Shown: in pieces, positions 55,061-63,316 of the stretch
How positions within the stretch are numbered: position 1 is the first letter of the stretch
Layout of the letters: the number at the start of each line of letters is the position of its first letter
Source: Streptomyces sp. NBC_00442
GTDB lineage: Bacteria; Actinomycetota; Actinomycetes; Streptomycetales; Streptomycetaceae
Reading direction: 5' to 3'
NCBI RefSeq assembly: GCF_036014195.1
Contig: NZ_CP107918.1
Span: 5,456,001 to 5,520,000, forward strand
Length of the DNA stretch: 64,000 nt
The notes under the pieces: generated by a model
The model's database searches: none
What the model was told of the DNA's origin: nothing
Seen by the model: only the letters and a program-made list of their open reading frames with translations
Position numbers and translations under genes: made by a program

Positions 55061-55813
55061 GTGCTGCTGCCCGTGAACATCACGCTCGGAGCCGTCCTCG
55101 TCGCCCTGCTCCTCGCCGCGGCGGGCGTGGCCGCCGCGGCGCACCTGGGGCGCCACCGCGAGATCCTGATCGCGGGGGTGCGGGCGGCGGTCCAACTCGG
55201 CGTGGTGGCCCTGGCGATCCACTGGGTCGTCCGCTCGGTTCCGCTTCTCCTCGGCTTCCTGCTGCTGATGTTCGCGGTCGCGGTACGCACCGCGGGGCGC
55301 CGGATGACCGCCAACCGCACCTGGCGATGGGCGGCCGCCCCCATCGCCGCCGGAGTGGTCCCGGTCGTCGCGGCGCTGCTGCTCACCGGACTCGTCCCCG
55401 TCAAGGGCATCGCCCTGATCCCCGTCACCGGCATCCTCATCGGCGGCGCGCTCACCGCGACCGTCCTCGGCGGGCGCCGCGCGCTCGACGAGCTGACCGC
55501 GCGGCGCGGCGAGGTGGAGGCGGGGATGGCGCTCGGACTGCCCGACCGGGACGCCCGCCTGGAGATCGCCAGGCCCGCCGCGTCCGACGCGCTGCTGCCC
55601 GGCCTCGATCAGACGAGGACGGTGGGCCTTGTCACGCTGCCCGGGGCGTTCGTCGGCATGCTGCTCGGCGGCGCTTCCCCCGTGCAGGCGGGCGCGGTCC
55701 AGCTCTTCGTCCTGGTCGCCCTCATGGCCGTACAGGCGATCGCCGTGTCGGTGGTGCTCGAACTCGTCGCGCGCGGCAGAGTGCACCGTGAGGCCCGGGA
55801 CCTTGGTCCCTGA
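55061..55813 (+). CDS. UPF0014/FetB-type ABC transporter permease
   Basis: A 250-aa protein with seven or so membrane helices. The family pattern is clear in REILIAGVRAAVQLGVVALAI, TGILIGGALTATVLGGRRALDEL, RGEVEAGMALGLPDRDA and LVTLPGAFVGMLLGGASPVQAG. Related to E. coli FetB (iron export) permeases. No ATPase gene is adjacent. The GTG start has no clear ribosome site and may be leaderless. Confidence 0.9.
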   Translation: MLLPVNITLGAVLVALLLAAAGVAAAAHLGRHREILIAGVRAAVQLGVVALAIHWVVRSVPLLLGFLLLMFAVAVRTAGRRMTANRTWRWAAAPIAAGVVPVVAALLLTGLVPVKGIALIPVTGILIGGALTATVLGGRRALDELTARRGEVEAGMALGLPDRDARLEIARPAASDALLPGLDQTRTVGLVTLPGAFVGMLLGGASPVQAGAVQLFVLVALMAVQAIAVSVVLELVARGRVHREARDLGP

Positions 55814-55845
55814 CGGGGCGCGTACGGCATGCCGTACCCTTGAGG

Positions 55846-55975
55846 ACGCAGAAGGGGAGTAGCTCTTCGCCGGAACGTCGACATACTGCCGAGTCCCCCA
55901 GGGGTCTTGGCCGGCGCCCGGAGGCGAGTGCCCGTGAGGGCCCCGCCAGCGAGACCTTCGGCCGCAGTGACCATG
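55846..55975 (+). ncRNA. yybP-ykoY (manganese) riboswitch
   Basis: The leader has the class features in order: GGGGAGTAGC near 55852, a central GACATACTGCC segment near 55880, a helix-forming region, and ACCTTCGGCCGCAGTGACC near 55952-55970. This class senses Mn2+ and typically controls Mn2+ exporters. It lies about 100 bases before the GDT1-type gene. Ligand and gene agree, which supports the call. Confidence 0.88.
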
Positions 55976-56067
55976 ACCTTCATGGCGCCGCCGTGCCGAA
56001 GCGACCCCGGATCCAGCTCGGAACTGCTCTCGGTGCGGCCACGCCCGACCGATAGAGGAACCCTTCC

Positions 56068-56649
56068 GTGCTCAGCTTCACGATCATGGCGATCACCTTC
56101 GGCGTGATCTTCCTTGCCGAACTCCCCGACAAGACCGCGCTCGCCGGACTGATGCTCGGCACCCGCTACAAGGCGTCGTACGTCTTCGTCGGCGTCGCGG
56201 CCGCCTTCGCCGTCCATGTCGTCCTCGCCATCGCGGCGGGCAGCGTGCTGACCCTGCTGCCGCACCGGCTGCTCCAGGCGATCGTCGGCGTGCTCTTCCT
56301 CGCGGGCGCGGCGATGCTGCTCTTCAAGAAGGGCGAGGACGACGAGGAAGTGAAGCCGCCCGCCGACCAGTCCTTCTGGAAGGTGTCGGGGGCCGGCTTC
56401 ATGCTCATCCTGGTCGCCGAGTTCGGTGACCTGACCCAGATCATGACCGCCAACCTGGCCGCGCGGTACGACAGCCCGCTGTCCGTGGGTATCGGTGCGG
56501 TGCTCGGCCTGTGGGCGGTCGCCGGGCTCGGCATCGTGGGCGGACGGACCCTGATGAAGCATGTGCCGCTGCGCCTGATCACCAAGGTGGCGGCCTGCCT
56601 GATGCTGGCCCTCGCCGGCTTCAGCCTGTTCGAGGCGATCGCGGGCTGA
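56068..56649 (+). CDS. TMEM165/GDT1 (UPF0016) family manganese exporter
   Basis: A 193-aa membrane protein starting at GTG, with two copies of the acidic family motif: ELPDKT (residues about 18-23) and EFGDLTQ (about 117-123). Six membrane helices in two repeats. Members transport Mn2+ or Ca2+ out of the cytoplasm. The upstream yybP-ykoY riboswitch indicates induction by excess Mn2+. Confidence 0.93.
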   Translation: MLSFTIMAITFGVIFLAELPDKTALAGLMLGTRYKASYVFVGVAAAFAVHVVLAIAAGSVLTLLPHRLLQAIVGVLFLAGAAMLLFKKGEDDEEVKPPADQSFWKVSGAGFMLILVAEFGDLTQIMTANLAARYDSPLSVGIGAVLGLWAVAGLGIVGGRTLMKHVPLRLITKVAACLMLALAGFSLFEAIAG

Positions 56650-56723
56650 GCCGCGGGGCCGGCCTTCGGGGCCGGTCTTCGCGACCGAGCCCCGGGGCCG
56701 GTGCCCCGGGGCCGGGATGCGAA

Positions 56724-56753
56724 AACGGCCCCCGTGGTAGGACGGGGGCCGTT
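56724..56753. terminator. Bidirectional terminator
   Basis: A 12-bp perfect stem (AACGGCCCCCGT/ACGGGGGCCGTT) with a 6-base loop lies between the convergent exporter and HAD genes; short A and T runs flank it. Confidence 0.82.
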
Positions 56754-56815
56754 CGTGCGGGGGCTGCCCGACGCCGGTCCGGGAGGCCTGGCGTCTGTGC
56801 AGCGGGCGCCCGGCG

Positions 56816-57490
56816 TCAGCCGGTGATCTCCAGGCGCAGGGCGCCGTCCGCGCCGGCGGTGACGGTGAGGTGCGTGAGGTCGGGGACGTGGACGGTGGGC
56901 TCGTGGGCACCCGCCCGCGGGCCCACGCCCACGACGCGCATCCCCGCGGCCCTGCCTGCCGCGATGCCGGCCTCGGAGTCCTCGAAGACGACGCAGTCCG
57001 CCGGGGCGAAGCCCAGTTCGGCCGCGCCCTTGAGGAAGCCCTCCGGGTCCGGCTTGCTCGCGCCCACGGACTCGGCCGTGATCCGCACCTCGGGCATCGG
57101 CAGTCCCGCGGCCGTCATGCGGGCACGGGCGAGTGCCGCGTCGGCGGAGGTGACCAGGGCGTGCGGCAGCTCGGCGATGGCGGCCATGAAGGCACCGGCC
57201 CCGGCGACCGGCACGACGCCCTCGGTGTCCGCGGTCTCCTCGGCGAGCATCACCTTGTTGTCGGCGTGGTTCTGCTCCATCGGCCGGTCCGGGAGCAGCA
57301 CGGCCATCGTGGCGTAGCCCTGGCGGCCGTGGACGACCTTGAGGGCGGCCTCCGGGTCGAGGCCGTTGCGCTCGGCCCAACGGCGCCAGCAGCGCTCGAC
57401 CACGGCGTCGGAGTTCACGATCGTGCCGTCCATGTCCAAAAGGAGGGCGCGGGCGGTCAGGACGGTGGTGGTCGTGGTGCTGGCCGACAT
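56816..57490 (-). CDS. HAD family hydrolase (sugar phosphatase-like)
   Basis: A 224-aa enzyme. Motif I LLLDMDGTIVNSD (nucleophile Asp and general acid Asp), motif II LVTSADA (Ser/Thr), motif III SKPDPEGFLKGAAELG (Lys) and motif IV VVFEDSEAG are all present. An alpha-helical cap between motifs I and II places it with beta-phosphoglucomutase-like or sugar phosphatases. Substrate unknown. Confidence 0.92.
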   Translation of the reverse strand: MSASTTTTTVLTARALLLDMDGTIVNSDAVVERCWRRWAERNGLDPEAALKVVHGRQGYATMAVLLPDRPMEQNHADNKVMLAEETADTEGVVPVAGAGAFMAAIAELPHALVTSADAALARARMTAAGLPMPEVRITAESVGASKPDPEGFLKGAAELGFAPADCVVFEDSEAGIAAGRAAGMRVVGVGPRAGAHEPTVHVPDLTHLTVTAGADGALRLEITG

Positions 57491-57674
57491 CGGCGGACTC
57501 CAGAGCGCGGGAGGGCGCATGGGGGACGGAAGAACAGGGGTGACGCAAAGACAAAGGTGACCCCCGCCCGCCGGTCAGGGAGTGCAGGCAGGGATCACTT
57601 TGTTCCACCACGATACAAAACGAGGAGGGGTTTGTGCCACCCGCCCCCTTTTCCGGGGCCGGTCCGTCACCCGT

Positions 57675-58760
57675 CTAGGGCCGGTCCGTCACCGATTCGA
57701 GGGCGCTCCGCGTCTGCGGTCCGTACACCCCGGCCGGGTCGCCGCTGACGCCGAGATAGGACTGGAAGTCGCGCACCGAGCGCTCCGTACGCGAGCCGAA
57801 GGTGCCGTCGATGCTGCCGGTGTAGAGGCCCAACTGGCCCAGCCGCTCCTGGAGTTCGAGCACCCCGGGCCCGCTGTCGCCCCGCCGGAGCGGCTGGCTC
57901 GGGGGCGGCGCGAGGGGCTTGCCCTCGGGGGCGCGCGAGGACCGCGGGGACGCGGAGGGCGGGGGCGCCGCGGGCGCGGACTTGGACGGGCCCGGCGCGG
58001 CGGCCCGGGACGCGGACGAGGTCCCGGACGGCGACGGCGACGGCGCGACCGGGGCCGACGCGGACGCCGAGCGGCTCGGGGCGGGCTTCCTCGTGTGCGG
58101 GGCGGAGGCCGAGGGGGCCGCGGACGCGGTGTCGGCGCCGCTGTACGGGACCCCGGTGTCCACGGCGTCGGGCAGCGCCTGCTTCGGCGTCGCGTCGTCG
58201 GCGAACAGGGTGCTCGCGAACGCCGCCGTGGCGATGACGGCGGCGGTGGCGGCCCCGATGGTCAGCACGGCGAGCCGGCGTCGCCTGCGCCTCCGTGCGC
58301 CCGCCGCGGGCCGGCCGGGACTGAAGGAGCGGTGGGCGGGGTAGGGCATCGCGGCCGTGCCCGCGCCCACGGAGTCGCTCCCCGGCGCCGTGCCCCCGTC
58401 CGCCGAACCCCCGGCCGCGCCCTGTGCCGTCACGGCCGCCGCGATCGGGCCCACCGTCGGGGGAGCGGTCACCCCGAACCGCGTGGTCCGGTCGGCGTCG
58501 CCGTCGGCACCGGCGTGGCTGTGGGCGTCCGCGTCGCCGTCGGCGCCCGCGTCGGTCGCCACACCGTCGGCCGGGGGCGGTGCGCCGTTCGGCAGGACGA
58601 CGTACGGCCGGATGCGCAGCGGGTCGAAGTCCTCGGCGGCGGCGGCCTCCGCCGAGCGTCCGGCGTGCGCGGTCGCGGCGGTGCGCGGGGCGCAGGCGCA
58701 GCCGGGTCTGCCGTCCACCCCGCGTTCCGCGCCGCATTCAGGACAGCCGTGTCCGGTCAT
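57675..58760 (-). CDS. Membrane-anchored peptidoglycan-binding protein
   Basis: A 361-aa protein starting MTGHGCPECGAERGVDGRPGCAC, a short zinc-ribbon-like start. A variable acidic region follows, then a membrane helix (LAVLTIGAATAAVIATAAFA) after an Arg-rich stop, a long Ser/Ala/Pro-rich cell-wall linker, and a C-terminal PG_binding_1 domain (LRRGDSGPGVLELQERLGQLGLYTGSIDGTFGSRTERSVRDFQSYLG). The C-terminus should bind peptidoglycan outside. GGGGAGGGG precedes the start. Confidence 0.92.
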   Translation of the reverse strand: MTGHGCPECGAERGVDGRPGCACAPRTAATAHAGRSAEAAAAEDFDPLRIRPYVVLPNGAPPPADGVATDAGADGDADAHSHAGADGDADRTTRFGVTAPPTVGPIAAAVTAQGAAGGSADGGTAPGSDSVGAGTAAMPYPAHRSFSPGRPAAGARRRRRRRLAVLTIGAATAAVIATAAFASTLFADDATPKQALPDAVDTGVPYSGADTASAAPSASAPHTRKPAPSRSASASAPVAPSPSPSGTSSASRAAAPGPSKSAPAAPPPSASPRSSRAPEGKPLAPPPSQPLRRGDSGPGVLELQERLGQLGLYTGSIDGTFGSRTERSVRDFQSYLGVSGDPAGVYGPQTRSALESVTDRP

Positions 58761-58912
58761 CGTCGGGTCCCCTCCCCTTGGACTGCGAGCGATTATGCCC
58801 GGCGCCCCGCGGCCGCCCGGGGTGTGCGGCCGTGCTCCGGCAGGCCATTTCCGTACATTCCGATCAAGATGGTGTGACGAGTCCGAGCACACCAACGGAT
58901 GGGACGTGGGCC

Positions 58913-60985
58913 ATGGCTCAGGGAACCGTTCCCGCCACCGTCGCCCCCGGTGAGGGGCACGAACGGCGGACCGTGCTGGTCGCCATCGGCGCGCTGCTGC
59001 TCGGCATGCTGCTCGCCGCGCTCGACCAGACGATCGTCTCGACGGCGCTGCCGACCATCGTCAGCGAGCTGGGCGGGATGGAGCACCTGTCATGGGTGGT
59101 CACGGCGTACATGCTGGCGTCCACCGCCGCCACCCCGCTCTGGGGCAAGCTCGGCGACCAGTACGGCCGCAAGAAGCTGTTCCAGGCGGCGATCGTCATC
59201 TTCCTCATCGGCTCCGCGCTGTGCGGCGTGGCGCAGAACATGGGCGAGCTGATCGGCTTCCGCGCGCTCCAGGGCCTCGGCGGCGGCGGCCTCATGGTCC
59301 TGTCCATGGCGATCGTCGGCGACCTCGTATCGCCGCGCGAACGCGGCAAGTACCAGGGCCTGTTCGGCGCCGTCTTCGGCGCGACGAGTGTGCTGGGCCC
59401 ACTGCTCGGCGGGTTCTTCACCGAACAGCTCAGCTGGCGCTGGGTGTTCTACATCAACCTGCCCATCGGCGTCGTCGCGCTCCTGGTCATCGCCGCCGTG
59501 CTGCACATCCCGTCGCGCGGCACCCGCCACACCATCGACTACCTGGGCACCTTCCTCATCGCCTCCGTCGCGACCTGCCTGGTCCTGGTCGCCTCGCTCG
59601 GCGGCACGACGTGGCCCTGGGCCTCGGCACAGATCATCGGGCTCGCGGTGCTCGGCCTGGTGCTGCTCGTGGCGTTCATCGCGGTGGAGCGCAAGGCCGT
59701 CGAGCCGGTCCTGCCGCTGAAGCTGTTCCGCATCCGCACCTTCAGCCTCGTGGCCGGCATCAGCTTCGTCGTGGGCTTCGCCATGTTCGGCGCGATGACG
59801 TACCTGCCGACGTTCCTCCAGGTCGTGCGCGGCATCTCGCCCACCATGTCCGGGGTGCACATGCTGCCCATGGTGTTGGGTCTGCTGCTCACCTCCACGG
59901 CGTCCGGTCAGGTCGTGTCCCGCACGGGGCGGTGGAAGGCCTTTCCCATCGCGGGCACGGCGGTCACCACCATCGGCCTGCTGCTCCTGCACCGGCTCTC
60001 CGAGACGAGCCCCACCTGGGAGATGAGCGTCTACTTCTTCGTCTTCGGCGCCGGCCTCGGCCTGGTCATGCAGGTCCTGGTCCTGGTCGTGCAGAACGCC
60101 GTCGACTACGCGGACCTGGGCGTCGCCACCTCGGGCGCCACCTTCTTCCGCTCCATCGGAGCCTCGTTCGGCGTCGCCATCTTCGGCACGATCTTCACCA
60201 ACCGGCTCACCGGCAAGCTCTCCGACGCCCTGGCCGGGCGGCGGCTTCCGCCCGGCGTGGGCCCCGCCACCATCTCCGCCGACCCGCGCGCCATCGGTCA
60301 ACTCCCGCCCGCCGCACGCCAACCCGTGCTGCACGCCTACGCGTCGTCCATCACCGACGTCTTCCTGTACGCGGCCCCGGTCGTCCTCCTCGCGTTCGTG
60401 ACCGCGTGGTTCCTCAAGGAGGACAAGCTGCGGGGCGCGGTCACCGCGCCCGACACCAGCCAGACCCTCGCCTCGAACCCCGTCGAGCGGTCCTCCTACG
60501 ACGAGTGCGCGCGCGCCCTTTCGGTGCTCGGCACCCGTGAGGGGCGCCGCGAGATCTACGAAACGATCACCCGCAAGGCGGACCTCGACCTCCAGCCCGC
60601 GGCCAGCTGGCTGCTCCTGCGCATCAACAAGTACGGGTCCGCCGACCCCGGGGTGCTCGCCGAGCGCAGCCCCGTACCGCTGCACGTCATCACCGATGCG
60701 GCCCGCCAGGTCGAGGAGCGCGGGCTCGCCGAGCGCGACGGCATGCCGCTGGTCCTCACGGACGAGGGCAGGCGGACCGCGGTCCGCCTGTCGGCTGCGC
60801 GCGAGGAGTCCCTGGCCGAGCTGCTCGGCGACTGGTGGGGCCCGGACCGTCCCACCGACCTGGTGAAGCTGGTGACGGAGCTCTCCGCGGAGATGTCGGG
60901 CTCCGACGAGGAACAGCCGCACTCGCCGCTGGCCCGCCAGGACCTCAGGACCCAGGGACACGGGGAGGCGCAGCCCAAGCCCTAG
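58913..60985 (+). CDS. MFS multidrug exporter (DHA2) with C-terminal winged-helix domain
   Basis: A 690-aa protein. The DHA2 (EmrB/QacA) exporter part covers residues about 20-510 with motif LDQTIVSTALPTI, motif A GKLGDQYGRKKLF, and motif C-like GPLLGGFF in helix 5. After about residue 530 comes a cytoplasmic MarR-like winged helix (ASWLLLRINKYGSAD...DAARQVEERGLAERDGMPLVLTDEGRRTAVRLSAAREE). This fusion occurs in Streptomyces and may let the exporter sense substrate or bind DNA. It is about 14-helix in type. Confidence 0.93.
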   Translation: MAQGTVPATVAPGEGHERRTVLVAIGALLLGMLLAALDQTIVSTALPTIVSELGGMEHLSWVVTAYMLASTAATPLWGKLGDQYGRKKLFQAAIVIFLIGSALCGVAQNMGELIGFRALQGLGGGGLMVLSMAIVGDLVSPRERGKYQGLFGAVFGATSVLGPLLGGFFTEQLSWRWVFYINLPIGVVALLVIAAVLHIPSRGTRHTIDYLGTFLIASVATCLVLVASLGGTTWPWASAQIIGLAVLGLVLLVAFIAVERKAVEPVLPLKLFRIRTFSLVAGISFVVGFAMFGAMTYLPTFLQVVRGISPTMSGVHMLPMVLGLLLTSTASGQVVSRTGRWKAFPIAGTAVTTIGLLLLHRLSETSPTWEMSVYFFVFGAGLGLVMQVLVLVVQNAVDYADLGVATSGATFFRSIGASFGVAIFGTIFTNRLTGKLSDALAGRRLPPGVGPATISADPRAIGQLPPAARQPVLHAYASSITDVFLYAAPVVLLAFVTAWFLKEDKLRGAVTAPDTSQTLASNPVERSSYDECARALSVLGTREGRREIYETITRKADLDLQPAASWLLLRINKYGSADPGVLAERSPVPLHVITDAARQVEERGLAERDGMPLVLTDEGRRTAVRLSAAREESLAELLGDWWGPDRPTDLVKLVTELSAEMSGSDEEQPHSPLARQDLRTQGHGEAQPKP

Positions 60986-61010
60986 CAGGACCCTGTAGCT
61001 ACAGCTACAG

Positions 61011-61514
61011 CTACAGCTCCTTCGCGAACCAGCGCTCGCGGTAGGGGCCCTCGCTGTACGGGGCCACCTCGCGGTAGCCGTGTTTCGCGTACAGGCCCCG
61101 TGCCTCGACCAGGTCGTGCCGGGTGTCAAGGGCGACCCGGCGCGCGCCGAGGCGACGGGCCGCGTCCTCAAGGGCGTGGAGCAGTGCCCCGCCGCCCCCG
61201 GTCCCGCGGGCGAAGGGGCGGACGAAGACACGGGTGAGTTCGGCGGTCGCCGGTGACGTCCCGTCGATCACGGGCGCCCGTGCGAACAGGAGCACGCCGC
61301 CGCACGCCGCGGGTCGCCCCTCGTACCGCCCGACCACGAAGTCGCCTGTGGGCTGGCCGAGTTGGTCGGCGCCGTCGTCGGTGAGCCCGCGCTCGATCTC
61401 CGCGGGGGTGGCGGGCCGGCCGTACCACCGGCTCGCCACCTCGTCGTAGTAATCGCGGCGCAGCAGGCTCGCGTCGGGGGTGTCGGGCCGCTCGGCAGCC
61501 ATGATCCAACTCAT
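61011..61514 (-). CDS. GNAT family acetyltransferase
   Basis: A 167-aa enzyme (MSWIMAAERPDTPDASLLRRDYYDEVASRWYGRPATPAEI). The acetyl-CoA-binding motif A is AELTRVFVRPFARGTGGGGALLHALEDAARRLGARRVALDTR; the glycine-rich turn is RGTGGGG. A final YAKHGYREVAPYSEGPYRERWF follows. Substrate unknown. An alternative ATG is at 61502. Confidence 0.92.
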   Translation of the reverse strand: MSWIMAAERPDTPDASLLRRDYYDEVASRWYGRPATPAEIERGLTDDGADQLGQPTGDFVVGRYEGRPAACGGVLLFARAPVIDGTSPATAELTRVFVRPFARGTGGGGALLHALEDAARRLGARRVALDTRHDLVEARGLYAKHGYREVAPYSEGPYRERWFAKEL

Positions 61515-61598
61515 GGCCCCCTGCCTACCCCGGCGGCGCACACCCCGGCCACCGAATTAAAACGCCCGGCCGGGCGCGAACGGTCCGACCCGGCCGGA

Positions 61599-61928
61599 TC
61601 AGGCCTTGGGCGCTGCCTGCTGGACGACCTCGAAGGACCAGAGCGTGGATCCGGACGCCGCCGGCTTGGGCCGCTCGCCGCCCTCGCCCTGCCCGCCGCC
61701 GTGCGCCCCGCGCATCGACGTGGCCATCCAGTTCTGGAAGTCCTCCTCGCTGCGCCAGCGCGTGTAGACGAGGTACTGGTCCGTGCCCTCCGCCGGGCGC
61801 AGCAGCTCGAACCACTCGAAGCCGTCGGAGTTCTCCACCGACCCCGCCCGCGAGGCGAACCGCTTCTCCAGCACCTCGCGCTGCTCGTCCGGCACGGTCA
61901 GTACGTTGATCTTTACGACGCTGGGCAC
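61599..61928 (-). CDS. Antibiotic biosynthesis monooxygenase (ABM) family protein
   Basis: A 109-aa protein starting at GTG with GGAGAGG upstream (MPSVVKINVLTVPDEQREVLEKRFASRAGSVENSDGFEWFELLRPAEGTDQYLVYTRWRSEEDFQNWM). This is the dimeric alpha+beta ABM fold, also seen in heme-degrading IsdG/MhuD-like enzymes; FQNWM.S is the family helix. Heme versus quinone-type oxidation cannot be told from sequence. Confidence 0.9.
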   Translation of the reverse strand: MPSVVKINVLTVPDEQREVLEKRFASRAGSVENSDGFEWFELLRPAEGTDQYLVYTRWRSEEDFQNWMATSMRGAHGGGQGEGGERPKPAASGSTLWSFEVVQQAAPKA

Positions 61929-62015
61929 GCGACACCTCTCCTCGGAAGGGCGCCGGGCGGCGCGCCTCCACCTCGTCCACGGTCCATGGTCCATGGTCCG
62001 TCCGCGATCAGTGTG

Positions 62016-63128
62016 CTACACGGCTCTCGGGTACGGGCCCGCGGCCGTCCGCCGGGTCCGCAGCCGCCACACGGCGAGGCCCGCCCCGACGGCCACCACC
62101 AGCGCGCCCCCCACCGTCAGGAGCCAGGCCGGGACTCCGCCCACGGTCATCAACTCATCCGTGTACCAAGCGCGTTGGAAGTCCGTGTCGGCGGGTGCCC
62201 GACGGATCTCGTGATCACCGGTGATCCCGGCCGGCCGGGGGAAGTGCTGGGTCAGGGCCGTCACGTAGACCGAGGGGGCGTGGCCCGTCAGCTCGCCGAG
62301 CGCGCCGCCCGGGTTCGCGACCCGGCCCGCGAAGAGCGTCTGCGGCGTGTCGCCCCCGATGGCGGACGCCGTTTCCATCCGGTGGGCGCCCAGCAGATAG
62401 AGGTCCAGCGTCTGCGGGGTCTTCGCGAGGCGCGAGAGACGCATGGGATAGACGGGGCGCTCGCTGGCGAAGGTCAGGCTCAGCGGATCGAGCGGGCCGC
62501 CCAGCGTCCGGCCGGCCTGGTCGGGAGCGAGCCGGATCGCCACGTACTCCCACTTCTGGTCGACGTAGGGCCGCAGCTCGGTGGCGAGGGCCGGGGGCAG
62601 CTGGAAGCCGTTGTGGGCGAGCCAGTCGCGCAGCGCCGTCGGGTCGGTCGCGGTCAGCGTGGCCACGTCGAACGGGCCGAGGCGCTCCCGGCCGACCACC
62701 TGCACGGGCGGGGTCGCCCCCGCACGCGGCGCGCCGTCGCCGACACGGCGGTCCTCGGCGAACGGCCAGTCGCCGTCCTTGGGCCAGAAGTACGCGCGGG
62801 TGCGGTGCACGGGCGCGGAGATCTGCTCCAGCTGGTCGAAGAGGTGCCGGTCGCCCAGTTTCACCGTCGCCCGGCTCGGCACCGGCATGATCCACGCGGC
62901 GCGCGGCGCGTTCCCGTCGACCGTGAGCCGCATGACGATCTGCTCGCTCCGGCCGTCCCACCGGACGGCCGAGGTCTCCTGCCGCACGCTCAGCTGCCGC
63001 CCGCTCTGCGGCACCATGGCCCCGCAGCCGCAGGCGTAGGCGGGCGCCACCAGCGAGCCCAGTTGCAGCGCCAGCAGCGTCATGGCCACCAGTAGTGCCC
63101 GCCGCCATGGTCCCCGCGCGCCCGTCAT
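62016..63128 (-). CDS. DUF2330 exported membrane protein
   Basis: A 370-aa protein. The start MTGARGPWRR at 63128 is followed by a signal or anchor segment (ALLVAMTLLALQLGSLVAPAYA) and the conserved ACGCGAMV motif. The extracellular domain has AAWIMPVPSRATVKLGD, VDQKWEYVAIRLAP and RPVYPMRLSRLA, all DUF2330 signatures. A C-terminal membrane helix (WLLTVGGALVVAVGAGLAVW) and a basic tail close it. Function unknown. Confidence 0.9.
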   Translation of the reverse strand: MTGARGPWRRALLVAMTLLALQLGSLVAPAYACGCGAMVPQSGRQLSVRQETSAVRWDGRSEQIVMRLTVDGNAPRAAWIMPVPSRATVKLGDRHLFDQLEQISAPVHRTRAYFWPKDGDWPFAEDRRVGDGAPRAGATPPVQVVGRERLGPFDVATLTATDPTALRDWLAHNGFQLPPALATELRPYVDQKWEYVAIRLAPDQAGRTLGGPLDPLSLTFASERPVYPMRLSRLAKTPQTLDLYLLGAHRMETASAIGGDTPQTLFAGRVANPGGALGELTGHAPSVYVTALTQHFPRPAGITGDHEIRRAPADTDFQRAWYTDELMTVGGVPAWLLTVGGALVVAVGAGLAVWRLRTRRTAAGPYPRAV

Positions 63129-63316
63129 GCCCTCGTACCCCCGTGTGATCGATCGCTCCGGCAGTTGGTCGATCGGCACTGTCGGCCGACGGGAGCTACG
63201 ACGACGGTGCGGTGCCCGCGGTTCCGGTTCTGTGCGGCTCGGCGATTGGGCCGGTCGGCGCGGGTCGGCGGGGCAGTGGGTCAGCGGTCAGCAGGGCAGC
63301 GGGTCGGGCCGCCGGG

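Noticed and set aside
57582..58877. 431-aa plus-strand open frame opposite the peptidoglycan-binding protein
   Set aside because: Extreme Arg/Gly composition and no domain; the minus strand has a membrane helix and PG-binding domain.
60994..61018. AGCTAC short repeat between exporter and acetyltransferase genes as a regulatory element
   Set aside because: It is a simple six-base repeat of about three and a half units at gene ends, with no dyad or nearby promoter; slippage is enough to explain it.
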